From the NCBI RefSeq assembly GCF_001428825.1, contig NZ_LMIT01000015.1:161-49045 (forward strand): a stretch of 48,885 bases of DNA. Reading direction: 5' to 3'. The stretch is from Nocardioides sp. Root240. Its GTDB lineage: Bacteria; Actinomycetota; Actinomycetes; Propionibacteriales; Nocardioidaceae. The position numbers were made by a program, and so were the translations under genes. Shown piece after piece: positions 30,406 through 38,626 of this stretch. Each line of letters begins with the position of its first letter. The stretch's first letter is position 1. Below the pieces are notes generated by a model that did no database searches, was not told the origin of the DNA, and saw only the letters and a list, made by a program, of their open reading frames with translations.

Positions 30406-31625
30406 TGGGACTCGGCAATCGGGCGGTCAAGATCGCCCTCGCGCTCCTCGTCGTCGTGACCCTCGGCGGGTTCATGTTCGTCGACGGGGGCTCGACCAGG
30501 GTCACGGCGTACTTCGCCCAGTTCAAGGGCATCTACGTCGGCGACGACGTCACCGCCCTCGGGGTGCCGATCGGCACGGTCACCTCCGTGACCCCCGAGA
30601 AGGACCGGGTCAAGGTCGAGTTCGAGATCGACGACGACTACCCGGTGCCCGCTGACGTGAAGGCTGCCGTCGTGGCGCCCTCGCTGGTGTCGGTGCGGTC
30701 GATCGTCCTCGGTCCGGTGGGTTCGGACGGCCCCAGGCTCGAGAACGGCGCCGAGATCCCGATGTCGCGCACCGCGATCCCGGTCGAGTGGGACGACATC
30801 AAGGACCAGCTGGTCCAGCTCTCGACCGCGCTCGGTCCCAGGGGGAGCAACGACAAGGGGGCGACGAGCGAGCTGATCAGCTCGGCGGCCGGCTTCCTCG
30901 ACGGCAACGGCCAGACGATGAACGACACTCTCGAGAACGTGTCCGAGGCCATGAGCACCCTGGCCGACAACAGTGGCGACCTGTTCGCGACGGTGCGGAA
31001 CCTGCAGGTCTTCGTCGCTGCGATCAAGGACAGCGACGCGCAGGTCCGGGCCTTCAACATCAAGCTCGCCCAGGTCGCCGCGATCCTCGAGGTGGACCGC
31101 AAGTCCCTCTCCGGGGCGCTCGACGGCCTGCAGAAGGCCTTCAGGTCCCTGGACTCGTTCCTCGCGAGGAACAAGGACCTGACGGTCGACACCCTCAAGG
31201 AGCTGCGGACCACGACGTCCCTGTTGTCGGACGACCGCCAGAAGATCGCCGACCTGCTCCAGGTCGCGCCGACGGCGCTCTCGAACTTCTACAACATCCT
31301 CGACCCGCGCGGCGAGAACGGGAACCTGATCACCGGTGCGCTGGCGATCAACAACCTCCAGGCACCGGCGCAGATCGTCTGCGGAGCACTGCTCGCGGCC
31401 GGTGGGAACCCGACCGACTGCCAGAACGCCCTGACCCCGCTCCTGAAGTACTTCGCGCTCAACGCTCCGCCCGTCGGGATCGGCGGCGTCACCAACAACG
31501 GTGGAGGAGCCGGCGGCGTGATCGAACCGGGGAGCCCCGACACGAAGAGCCCGACGACCACGCCGAAGACCACGAAGCAGACGGACCAGGCCGACCTGGT
31601 CACGCAGCTGCTGGGGGGACTGTGA
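30405..31625 (+). CDS. mceD: MceD-type substrate-binding protein
   Basis: A 406-residue Mce protein. N-terminal anchor VKIALALLVVVTLGGFMFVD, Mce domain (FAQFKGIYVGDDVTALGVPI, PSLVSVRSIVLGPVGSDGP), helical region with paired Leu/Asp repeats, a Cys pair (QIVCGALLAAG and TDCQNALTP), then a Gly-rich hinge (NNGGGAGG) and a Thr/Pro/Lys-rich tail (PDTKSPTTTPKTTKQTDQ) like the low-complexity tails of mycobacterial Mce proteins. One-base overlap with mceC; mceE follows after one base. Confidence 0.95.
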   Translation: MGLGNRAVKIALALLVVVTLGGFMFVDGGSTRVTAYFAQFKGIYVGDDVTALGVPIGTVTSVTPEKDRVKVEFEIDDDYPVPADVKAAVVAPSLVSVRSIVLGPVGSDGPRLENGAEIPMSRTAIPVEWDDIKDQLVQLSTALGPRGSNDKGATSELISSAAGFLDGNGQTMNDTLENVSEAMSTLADNSGDLFATVRNLQVFVAAIKDSDAQVRAFNIKLAQVAAILEVDRKSLSGALDGLQKAFRSLDSFLARNKDLTVDTLKELRTTTSLLSDDRQKIADLLQVAPTALSNFYNILDPRGENGNLITGALAINNLQAPAQIVCGALLAAGGNPTDCQNALTPLLKYFALNAPPVGIGGVTNNGGGAGGVIEPGSPDTKSPTTTPKTTKQTDQADLVTQLLGGL

Positions 31626-31626
31626 G

Positions 31627-32913
31627 ATGACCAAGCGCACTGTGCGAGCGGCGCTGGGATGCCTGGCCCTGATGGTGGGGCTCAGCGGCTGCAGCTGGAC
31701 CGGCATCAACTCGGTGTCCCTGCCCTTCACCAAGGGGCGCGGAGACGACAGCCTGACGATCACCGTCCAGCTCGAGAACGCCGCGAACCTCGTCCCCAAC
31801 TCCGAGGTCAAGTACGACGAGGTGACCATCGGATCGGTCCGCAAGATCGAGCTGGAGGATTGGGTCGCGACCCTGACCATCGGTCTCGAGGAGGGCAGCC
31901 ACGTCCCGGCCGACGTGGTCGCGTCCGTCGCCCAGAAGAGCCTCCTCGGTGCGGAGTACCTCGAGCTCAAGGACCCGGCGACCCGCGACGGCCAGGGTGC
32001 CACGGACGTGCTCGCCACGGGCGACGTCATCGCGCTCGACCGCACACGGCGCTACCCGGAGACCGAGGAGGTGCTCACCGCCGCGTCGATGCTGCTCAAC
32101 GGCGGCGGCCTCCCGCAGATCCAGACGATCGCCAAGGAGCTGAACGCGGCCCTCGGCGGCCGCACCGACGACATCAAGTCGTTCATGCGCACGGTCAGCA
32201 CCTTCACCGATCGGCTCGACGGCCAACGCGACAACATCGCGTCGGTCCTGACCCAGATGAACCGCCTGTCGAAGGCCGTCACCGGCGACAAGGGCAAGGT
32301 CACCCGGATCCTGCAGGAGATCCCGGAGGGGCTCCAGGTCCTCGAGGACGAGCGGGCCGAGCTGGTCCGCGCGCTACGCGCCGTCGCGGGCTTCGGCACC
32401 ACCGCGCACGAGGTCATCGGCGACACCAAGGTCGCCTTCCAGGAGAACCTCGCCCACCTGCGCCGGATCACCAAGACGCTGGCCGACCACGGCGACAAGC
32501 TCGCGAAGAGCGTCGACGGCGTGACCTACCCGTTCAACATGCGCGACGCCGGCAACGTCATCTACGGCGACTACATGAACCTCATCACCGAGATCGAGGT
32601 CAGCGCCCAGGACCTCACCAACCACTGGCTGGGGGGCACGCCGCTGGACGGACTGCTCCCCGCGCTGCTGGGTGGCTCGCCCACGGGGCCGGCGGCGGAC
32701 GCCTCCGACCCGCTCGCCGAGGACCCGCTGGACGGACTGCTCGGCACGGTCGAGGGGGTCCTGCCCGACCTCACGGGTAGCGCCTCGTCCGGCAAGGACG
32801 CCAGGAGCTCGGGTTCCTCCGGGACGTCGGGCAACGGCACCCCGACGCCGTCCCCGGGCGGCAAGGACGTGCTGTCCAGCCTTCTCAACGGTCTCCTGGG
32901 AGGTGGTCGCTGA
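31627..32913 (+). CDS. mceE: MceE-type lipoprotein (LprK-like)
   Basis: A 428-residue Mce protein and the only lipoprotein of the set, as expected for MceE. The signal peptide (RAALGCLALMVGLSGCSW) ends in the lipobox LSGC, with Cys22 as the lipidated residue. The Mce domain follows (NAANLVPNSEVKYDEVTIGS, QKSLLGAEYLELKDPATRDG), then the helical region and a Gly/Ser/Pro-rich tail (SGSSGTSGNGTPTPSPGG). It is thought to anchor the needle complex to the outer leaflet. GTGAG precedes the ATG; overlaps mceF by one base. Confidence 0.95.
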   Translation: MTKRTVRAALGCLALMVGLSGCSWTGINSVSLPFTKGRGDDSLTITVQLENAANLVPNSEVKYDEVTIGSVRKIELEDWVATLTIGLEEGSHVPADVVASVAQKSLLGAEYLELKDPATRDGQGATDVLATGDVIALDRTRRYPETEEVLTAASMLLNGGGLPQIQTIAKELNAALGGRTDDIKSFMRTVSTFTDRLDGQRDNIASVLTQMNRLSKAVTGDKGKVTRILQEIPEGLQVLEDERAELVRALRAVAGFGTTAHEVIGDTKVAFQENLAHLRRITKTLADHGDKLAKSVDGVTYPFNMRDAGNVIYGDYMNLITEIEVSAQDLTNHWLGGTPLDGLLPALLGGSPTGPAADASDPLAEDPLDGLLGTVEGVLPDLTGSASSGKDARSSGSSGTSGNGTPTPSPGGKDVLSSLLNGLLGGGR

Positions 32914-34235
32914 TGCTGTCCAAGGTCACCAAGGTCAAGCTCGGCGTGTTCATCGCGATCACCGTGGTCGCGCTGCTCGTCACGGCCCTCTACTACGTCC
33001 GGCTGCCGCAGCAGGTCGGCATCGGCCGCTACGACCTCGAGGTCGAGCTCGCCGGCGCCGGGGGCATCTACCCGCAGGCGATGGTCACCTACCGCGGTGT
33101 CGAGGTCGGCAAGGTCACCGACGTCGAGCTCGCCAAGGGTGGCGGCGTCGTCGCCAGGCTCCAGATCGACAACGGCACCGAGCTGCCGAAGGACTCGGTC
33201 GTCGAGGTCCGCAGCTCGTCGGTGATCGGCGAGCAGTACGTGAACTTCGTGCCTGCCGCGAACGCCTCGGACGGCGCGACCTACGCCGACGGCGACACCG
33301 TCCCGGTGGCCGCCACGGTCATCCCCACGACGACCGACAAGCTGCTGACGTCCGTCGACGGCCTGCTCCGGTCGATCCCGGAGGATGACCTGGACACGGT
33401 CGTGGACGAGCTCGGGCTCGCTCTCCAGGGCGCCGGCGACGAGCTGGGCACCTTCATCGACGCCAGCCAGGTCTTCCAGTCCGAGGCCCAGCGGAACCTG
33501 CCCCAGACGATCAAGCTCATCGAGGACTCGAAGCCGGTGCTCGGCACCCAGGCCGACCTGGATTCCTCCATCCGTTCCTACGCCGACAGCCTGGACTCGT
33601 TCACCACGGAGCTGGCGGCGAGCAACGGTGACCTGAAGGCCCTCCTCGAGGGCACGGGTCCGGCGATGGAGACGATCAGCGAGTTCGCGGTCGACATCAC
33701 CGGCGTCGCGCCGGGTGTGATCTCCGACCTGGCCGACCTCGGCGAGGTGCTCAAGGTCTACAAGGACGGCATCGAGCACGTCCTGATCGTCACACCGGCC
33801 GTCCTCGCCGCGGTCACGTCGTCGATCCCGGTCAACCAGCGCGGCCCCGACCGTTCCCAGGCGAACCTGTGGTTCAAGCTGAGCTTCGACCCTCCGACCT
33901 GCACCCAGGGCTTCGAGAACGCCAACAAGATGCGCAACCCCGCCGACCTGAGCGCGCGGGCGCCCTCGACCACGTCCTGGTGCAAGGTCTCGGCGGACAG
34001 CGTCCTCGCGCCTCGCGGCGCCCGCAACCACCCGTGCCCCAACGGTGGGACCGGCGCCACGGCGGCGGCGTGCGGCCTGGACTTCGGAGGCCGGCGCACG
34101 AACGCCGACGCGGCCGGCTCGACGGACGCGACCAGCGGATCCGTCGACCTCGGGCTCGACTCCTTCCTCCTGAGTGGCGCCACGCCGTCGGCCGACGGCT
34201 GGCAGGAACTCCTGACCGGATTGGTGACGCCATGA
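32913..34235 (+). CDS. mceF: MceF-type substrate-binding protein
   Basis: A 440-residue Mce protein. N-terminal anchor (KLGVFIAITVVALLVTALYY), Mce domain (ELAGAGGIYPQAMVTYRGVE, SSSVIGEQYVNFVPAANASD), long helical region, and a C-terminal domain with several Cys (PPTCTQGFENANKM, TTSWCKVSAD, NHPCPNGGTG) that probably form disulfides. The tail is Ser/Thr/Gly-rich. It is the last of the six core subunits and overlaps the first Mce-associated gene by 4 bp (ATGA). Confidence 0.95.
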   Translation: MLSKVTKVKLGVFIAITVVALLVTALYYVRLPQQVGIGRYDLEVELAGAGGIYPQAMVTYRGVEVGKVTDVELAKGGGVVARLQIDNGTELPKDSVVEVRSSSVIGEQYVNFVPAANASDGATYADGDTVPVAATVIPTTTDKLLTSVDGLLRSIPEDDLDTVVDELGLALQGAGDELGTFIDASQVFQSEAQRNLPQTIKLIEDSKPVLGTQADLDSSIRSYADSLDSFTTELAASNGDLKALLEGTGPAMETISEFAVDITGVAPGVISDLADLGEVLKVYKDGIEHVLIVTPAVLAAVTSSIPVNQRGPDRSQANLWFKLSFDPPTCTQGFENANKMRNPADLSARAPSTTSWCKVSADSVLAPRGARNHPCPNGGTGATAAACGLDFGGRRTNADAAGSTDATSGSVDLGLDSFLLSGATPSADGWQELLTGLVTP

Positions 34236-34726
34236 ACCTCGCAGGCAAGAAGCCCGGCTCCTCCGTCGCGCTGCTGCTCGTGCTGACCGTCCTGGCCGGT
34301 GCCGGGCTGGTCTGGCAGGGCGTGGTGTGGCGCGACCACCGCGGTGACGATCACGCCCGGAATGCGGCCGTCGAGGTCGCGACCGACCAGGTGCTCGACC
34401 TGACCACGCTCGACACCGACACCATCGACGCGAAGGTCGCGGCGATGGGCAAGCGGCTCAGTGGGGACTTCAAGCGCCAGTTCGACGGGTTCTCCCAGAC
34501 CTTCGCCGACGTGGTCGCCAACGACAAGATCCGGGCGAGCGGCAAGCTGAAGTCGGTCGCCGTGTCGGCGTACGACGGGCGCAAGGCCGACGTCCTGGTC
34601 GCCACCACGGTCGACGTCACGACGGGCAAGGCGACGAAGCCCACCCAGCGTGACTACCGGATGAAGGTGTCGCTCGAGGGATCGGGCGACGATTGGCTGA
34701 TCACGGGGATGGAGTTCGTGGCATGA
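34232..34726 (+). CDS. Mce-associated membrane protein (Mas-like) 1
   Basis: A 164-residue protein with a single N-terminal membrane anchor (VALLLVLTVLAGAGLVWQGV) and a periplasmic domain of the Mas type (TDQVLDLTTLDTDTIDAKVA, KRLSGDFKRQFDGFSQTFAD, then strands VDVTTGKATKPTQRDYRMKV and DWLITGMEFV). Such proteins always follow mceF in actinobacterial operons and stabilise the transporter. ATG overlaps the mceF stop. Overlaps the next gene by 4 bp. Confidence 0.9.
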   Translation: MNLAGKKPGSSVALLLVLTVLAGAGLVWQGVVWRDHRGDDHARNAAVEVATDQVLDLTTLDTDTIDAKVAAMGKRLSGDFKRQFDGFSQTFADVVANDKIRASGKLKSVAVSAYDGRKADVLVATTVDVTTGKATKPTQRDYRMKVSLEGSGDDWLITGMEFVA

Positions 34727-35301
34727 ACGCGACCGACGAAGCACCCAGCGACGAGCTGGTGGAGGCGGGCGGTTCGGCTGGCTCGCTCGACGTACGGGTC
34801 CGACGGCCCAGCGCCGAAGCACCGTCGTGGGTGCGCGGTGGACGCGGGCGTTGGGCTCTCCCGGCAGTGCTCGCGGTGCTCGCCGTGGCGCTCTTCGTCG
34901 TCAACCGCGGCCACGACGTGGACGCCGATGCCGGTCCCCAGGCCCGGAAGGTCCTCGCCGGCCACGTCGAGCAGCTGCTGACCTACGACTACCGCCGGCT
35001 CGACGACGAGCTCGCGACCGAGAGCACGTGGCTCGGTGGTTCCTTCGCCGACCAGTACCAGGCCCTCGTCAACGACAAGATCGGTCCCGCGGCCACCAGG
35101 GCCAAGGTCGTCACCGAGGCGCGGATCAGTGCCTCGGGCGTCGTCTCGTCGTCGTCGGACGAGGTCAAGATCCTGTTCTTCGTCAACGTGACCACCCGGA
35201 GCTCCGAGCTCGACCAGCCGCGGACCCAGGGCAGTCGCCTGGTCGTGACCGGCCAGAAGGTCGACGGCGACTGGCTGATCACCGCCCTCGACCCCGTCTG
35301 A
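34723..35301 (+). CDS. Mce-associated membrane protein (Mas-like) 2
   Basis: A 192-residue paralogue of the preceding protein with a longer acidic/Pro-rich cytoplasmic N terminus (NATDEAPSDELVEAGG), an anchor (WALPAVLAVLAVALFVVNRG), and the same extracytoplasmic fold (EQLLTYDYRRLDDELATEST, FADQYQALVNDKIGPAATRA, GDWLITALDPV). The ATG overlaps the preceding stop (ATGA). It ends the tightly overlapping part of the mce operon; a GC hairpin follows. Confidence 0.9.
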   Translation: MNATDEAPSDELVEAGGSAGSLDVRVRRPSAEAPSWVRGGRGRWALPAVLAVLAVALFVVNRGHDVDADAGPQARKVLAGHVEQLLTYDYRRLDDELATESTWLGGSFADQYQALVNDKIGPAATRAKVVTEARISASGVVSSSSDEVKILFFVNVTTRSSELDQPRTQGSRLVVTGQKVDGDWLITALDPV

Positions 35302-35318
35302 CCCTCCTCCCGACCACT

Positions 35319-35347
35319 CGACGCCGCGCCCGCGGCGCCGGGCGTCG
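35319..35347 (+). terminator. GC hairpin between the mce genes and the SCP2 gene
   Basis: CGACGCC-GCGCC-CGC-GGCGC-CG-GGCGTCG forms a stem of 12 pairs with a 2-base bulge, and no T-run. It may be a partial terminator or an mRNA stabiliser that tunes SCP2 expression relative to the transporter. Confidence 0.4.
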
Positions 35348-35373
35348 TACCCACCCCTCGAAAGGAATCCGCC

Positions 35374-35781
35374 ATGGCCGTGTTCACCTCGTCCGACGAG
35401 ATGTACGAAGTCTTCACCCCGTTCATGCAGAGCCTGACGACCGACCCGGTGGTCGGCAAGAAGTTCTCCTCCGCCCACACCTCCTTCCGGGTGGTGCACG
35501 AGGACCCCGACGGCGTCTTCCTGCTCGACGCCACCGTCGACCCTCCGGTCCTGTACGTCGGCGCGGACGCCGACGGGCGTGAGGCTGAGGTCGACCTGAC
35601 CATGTCGGCCGAGGACGGCCACAAGTTCTGGCTCGGCCAGCTCAACCTGCCGGTGGCCCTGGCCCGCCGCAAGATCAAGGTCAGCGGCGGCGTCGCGAAG
35701 CTGATGGGCCTCGTGCCCGCGCTCCAGCCCGCCTACGGCCTGTACCGGGAGCACCTCACCTCCATCGGTCGCGAGGCCTGA
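35374..35781 (+). CDS. SCP2-domain sterol/lipid-carrier-like protein
   Basis: A 135-residue single SCP2 domain. The pattern fits the fold: N-terminal helix (EMYEVFTPFMQSLTTDPVVG), strands FRVVHEDPDGVFLLDATVDP and EAEVDLTMSAEDGHKFWLGQ, then the terminal KIKVSGGVAKLMGLVPALQP. SCP2 domains bind sterols, fatty acyl-CoAs or other lipids in a hydrophobic tunnel. Coming right after the Mce operon, it may take up the imported lipid in the cytoplasm and present it to the P450 encoded next. GAAAGGA before the ATG. It is 72 bases after the mce genes and probably read through from them. Confidence 0.88.
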   Translation: MAVFTSSDEMYEVFTPFMQSLTTDPVVGKKFSSAHTSFRVVHEDPDGVFLLDATVDPPVLYVGADADGREAEVDLTMSAEDGHKFWLGQLNLPVALARRKIKVSGGVAKLMGLVPALQPAYGLYREHLTSIGREA

Positions 35782-35833
35782 CGTCTCAAAATTCGGCGAG
35801 CGGTCGTTGACGCACTTCGGCGACCCACCGTAT

Positions 35834-35856
35834 ATTTGAGACACGGCGGCTAAGAA
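35834..35856. promoter_or_regulatory. promoter with TATTGAGAC operator, copy 9
   Basis: ATTTGAGAC-N7-CTAAGAA on a strong promoter: -35 TTGACG at 35807-35812, 18-bp spacer, -10 TATATT at 35831-35836. Start codon of the P450 gene is 31 bases away. A half-site GTCTCAAAA lies upstream at about 35783. Confidence 0.75.
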
Positions 35857-35886
35857 ATCCCAGGCCCTCTTCCACCAGGAGCGATC

Positions 35887-37137
35887 ATGACCACCACGAC
35901 GGCGCCGGAGATCAAGATCTTCGACTACGACACCTACGCCGAGGGCGACCCGACGACCTTCGGTCTGCCCCTGGAGCAGTACCGCCACCTCCGTGACGAG
36001 GAGCCCTGCTACCTCCAGGAGTTCGACGACCCGATGCTCATCGACCGGGCCTGGGTGGTCAGCCGGAACGAGGACATCTGGGAGGTCGACCGCAACACCG
36101 AGCTCTACGCGGCCGACCGTGGCTACGTGAACATCTGGCAGGTCGTCCCGATCGACCCGAAGAACGGCGGCATGCCGGCCATGCTGACCACCGACGGCGA
36201 GCGGCACCGTGCCCAGCGCCAGGTGCTGGCCAAGGGCTTCACGCCGGGCTTCGTGCGCAAGCTGGAGGGCAAGTTCCGCCAGTACGCCAAGGACGTCGTC
36301 GACGACGCGCTCGAGAAGGGCACGTTCAACTTCGTGCACACCATCGCGCACAACATGCCGATGGAGGCGCTGGGTGACGTGCTCGGCGTACCGCAGGAGG
36401 ACCGCGCCAAGTTCTTCGGTTGGGTCGACAAGTTCGCGGCACCGTTCGACACCCGGATCACCGCATCCTTCGACGAGGTCATGGAGGCCATCGGCAACCT
36501 GATGGTCTACTCCGAGGAGCTCGCCGAGCTGAAGCGCGCGAACCCGGCCGACGACGTGATGTCCCGCCTGGTCGCCTCCGGCGAGGGCGGCGACCCGCTC
36601 ATGTCGCCCGAGGAGATCATGGGCAACGTCGCACTGCTGGCCAGCGGCGCCGCGGAGAGCACCCGCACGGCCATGTCGCACGGGATGCACGAGCTGATGC
36701 GCAACCCGGAGGCGATGGCCTGGGTGCGCGAGCGCAAGGACAACATCCCGAACACGTTGATCCAGGAGATGGTCCGGATTGCGTCGCCGTTCACCCACCT
36801 GGTGCGGACGGCGACCCGCGACCACGAGCTGCACGGCAAGCAGGTCAAGGAGGGCGACATCGTCGCCATGCTGTTCGCCGCCGGCAACTTCGACGAGCGC
36901 GCCTTCGACCGGCCCGAGGTGTTCCAGCCCGACCGGATCGAGAACCCGCACGTCAGCTTCGGCCGCGGCCCGCACAAGTGCCTGGGTCAGCACGTCGCCT
37001 CGCTCGAGATGAAGATCCTCTTCGAGGAGCTCTTCCAGCGGACCTCGAGCATCGAGCCGGCAGGTCCCATCAGCTACGTGCGCGACGCCTACTCCCGCGG
37101 CGTCTACGAGCTGCCCGTCACCATCACCCCGGCCTGA
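35887..37137 (+). CDS. cytochrome P450, CYP125/CYP142/CYP124-like
   Basis: A 416-residue soluble P450. The haem-binding motif is VSFGRGPHKCLGQ with Cys365, the K-helix ExxR is EMVR, and the B/C-region reads LTTDGERHRAQRQVLAKGFT. Segments such as LGVPQEDR, NPADDVMSRL and HELHGKQVKEGDIV resemble the steroid and methyl-branched lipid omega-hydroxylases of actinobacteria, so terminal hydroxylation of a sterol side chain or isoprenoid is the likely role; this is by similarity only. The I-helix reads SGAAESTRTA where the usual form is AGxETT: the oxygen-activating Thr is Ser and the Gly before it is Ala. It is first in an operon with its ferredoxin and reductase. Confidence 0.93.
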   Translation: MTTTTAPEIKIFDYDTYAEGDPTTFGLPLEQYRHLRDEEPCYLQEFDDPMLIDRAWVVSRNEDIWEVDRNTELYAADRGYVNIWQVVPIDPKNGGMPAMLTTDGERHRAQRQVLAKGFTPGFVRKLEGKFRQYAKDVVDDALEKGTFNFVHTIAHNMPMEALGDVLGVPQEDRAKFFGWVDKFAAPFDTRITASFDEVMEAIGNLMVYSEELAELKRANPADDVMSRLVASGEGGDPLMSPEEIMGNVALLASGAAESTRTAMSHGMHELMRNPEAMAWVRERKDNIPNTLIQEMVRIASPFTHLVRTATRDHELHGKQVKEGDIVAMLFAAGNFDERAFDRPEVFQPDRIENPHVSFGRGPHKCLGQHVASLEMKILFEELFQRTSSIEPAGPISYVRDAYSRGVYELPVTITPA

Positions 37138-37166
37138 GGTCGGCCCGGATCCACCAGGAGCACGCC

Positions 37167-37361
37167 ATGAAGATCACCGTCGACACCAACCTCTGCGAGG
37201 TGCACGGCGACTGCGTCGTCGTCGCGCCCGACTTCTTCGACATCGGGGAGGACGACGAGGTCGTCCAGGTCCTCGACGCCGAGCCGGGGGAGGAGCACCG
37301 CGCCACCGTCGTCCAGGCGGCCAAGATGTGCCCCGTCGCCGCCATCCGCATCGAGGGCTGA
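37167..37361 (+). CDS. single-cluster ferredoxin of P450 type
   Basis: A 64-residue ferredoxin. Cluster ligands are in LCEVHGDCVVVAP (C-x5-C with His at the middle) and in KMCPVAAIRIEG. His replacing the second Cys of a CxxCxxC motif is typical of [3Fe-4S] ferredoxins that serve P450 enzymes, though a [4Fe-4S] cluster with a non-Cys ligand is possible. It is acidic, as expected for an electron carrier. It lies 29 bases after the P450 gene and 5 bases before the reductase gene. Confidence 0.92.
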   Translation: MKITVDTNLCEVHGDCVVVAPDFFDIGEDDEVVQVLDAEPGEEHRATVVQAAKMCPVAAIRIEG

Positions 37362-37366
37362 CGACC

Positions 37367-38554
37367 GTGTCCGAGCTGCAGGACGTGGTCGTCGTCGGCG
37401 GCGGCCTCGCCGGCTTCCGGTTCGCGCAGAGCCTGCGCGACGCCGGGTACGACGGGCGGGTCACCATCGTCTCCGACGAGGAGCACCTGCCCTACGACCG
37501 ACCGCCCCTGTCCAAGCAGCTGCTCGCCGGCACCTACACGGAGGAGCAGTGCGCCCTGCCGGGCGATGCTCCCGACGTGTCGTGGGTGCTCGGCCGGCGG
37601 GCCGAGCGGCTGGACCGCGAGCGCCGGGTGGTCGTCCTCGACGACGGCACCGAGGTGGGCTACGACGGCCTGCTGATCGCCACCGGTCGCCGGGCCCGTC
37701 CCTGGCCCGGCGAGATGCCGTCCTCGGGCGTGCACACCCTGCGCGACCTGGCCGACACGGCGGCGTTCCGCTCCTCCATCGGTCCCGGCGCGAAGGTGGT
37801 CATCGTCGGCGCCGGCTTCATCGGCTGCGAGGTCGCGGCCACCCTGCGCAAGGAGGGTGTCGACGTCACCGTGGTCGACGTGTCGGAGCACCCGATGCCC
37901 GTCATGGGACCCGAGGTCGGTGCGCGCGCCGCCCGGCTCCACGAGGCGCAGGGCGTGCGGTTCCGTCTCGGTCGCGGTGTCGCGGGCTTCGAGGGCGAGG
38001 ACCGGGTGACCGGCGTACGCCTCGAGGACGGCGAGCTGCTCGAGGCCTCCGTCGTGCTGGTCGCGGTGGGCTCGGTCCCGAACTCGGAGTGGTTCGCCGA
38101 CGCCGGCCTGTCGATGGACCGCGACGTCGTCGTGTGCGACGCCACCTGCACGGTCCTCGACGCGGATGGCCAGCCGGTCGCCGGCATCGTCGCCGCCGGT
38201 GACATCGCGGCCTGGCCGCACCACCACGGCGAGGGCGCGGTCTGCATCGAGCACTGGTCGAACGCGCGTGACATGGCCGACCTGGCCGCTCGCAACCTGC
38301 TGCTGCCGGTGGGGGAGCGCGCCGAGATGGCGGCCATGGCGTCGGTCCCGACGTTCTGGTCGGACCAGTACAACGTGAAGATCAAGTCGGCCGGCTTCCT
38401 GCGCGCCGCCGACAGCTGGACGATCGTCGAGGAGGACGTCGAGAAGCCGTCGCTGCTGGCCGAGGGTCGGCGTGACGGCGAGCTGGTCGGTGCGATCGCG
38501 TTCAACATGAACCGCAGCATCATCGGCTACCAGCGACAGCTCGTGGCGCCGTAG
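37367..38554 (+). CDS. NAD(P)H-dependent ferredoxin reductase
   Basis: A 395-residue FAD flavoprotein of the putidaredoxin/rubredoxin reductase type. FAD motif VVVVGGGLAGFRFAQSLRDA, the substrate segment LPYDRPPLSKQLL, NAD-binding VVIVGAGFIGCEVAATLRKE, and the C-terminal FAD motif GIVAAGDIAAWPHHHG. It passes electrons from NAD(P)H to the ferredoxin, completing a class I P450 chain. GTG start (VSELQD) 5 bases after the ferredoxin stop; the upstream in-frame Met would lie inside the ferredoxin gene. A perfect hairpin follows the stop. Confidence 0.93.
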   Translation: MSELQDVVVVGGGLAGFRFAQSLRDAGYDGRVTIVSDEEHLPYDRPPLSKQLLAGTYTEEQCALPGDAPDVSWVLGRRAERLDRERRVVVLDDGTEVGYDGLLIATGRRARPWPGEMPSSGVHTLRDLADTAAFRSSIGPGAKVVIVGAGFIGCEVAATLRKEGVDVTVVDVSEHPMPVMGPEVGARAARLHEAQGVRFRLGRGVAGFEGEDRVTGVRLEDGELLEASVVLVAVGSVPNSEWFADAGLSMDRDVVVCDATCTVLDADGQPVAGIVAAGDIAAWPHHHGEGAVCIEHWSNARDMADLAARNLLLPVGERAEMAAMASVPTFWSDQYNVKIKSAGFLRAADSWTIVEEDVEKPSLLAEGRRDGELVGAIAFNMNRSIIGYQRQLVAP

Positions 38555-38574
38555 GGCGTGTCCCGAGCGAACGG

Positions 38575-38613
38575 GACGAAGGACCTGCCGGCGGTGCCGG
38601 CAGGTCCTTCGTC
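38575..38613. terminator. perfect bidirectional hairpin terminator
   Basis: GACGAAGGACCTGCCGGC pairs perfectly with GCCGGCAGGTCCTTCGTC over an 18-bp stem with a GGT loop. It lies between the convergent ferredoxin reductase and TetR genes, 20 and 14 bases from their stops, so it can end both transcripts. Confidence 0.85.
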
Positions 38614-38626
38614 GTCCCTGCGGTTG

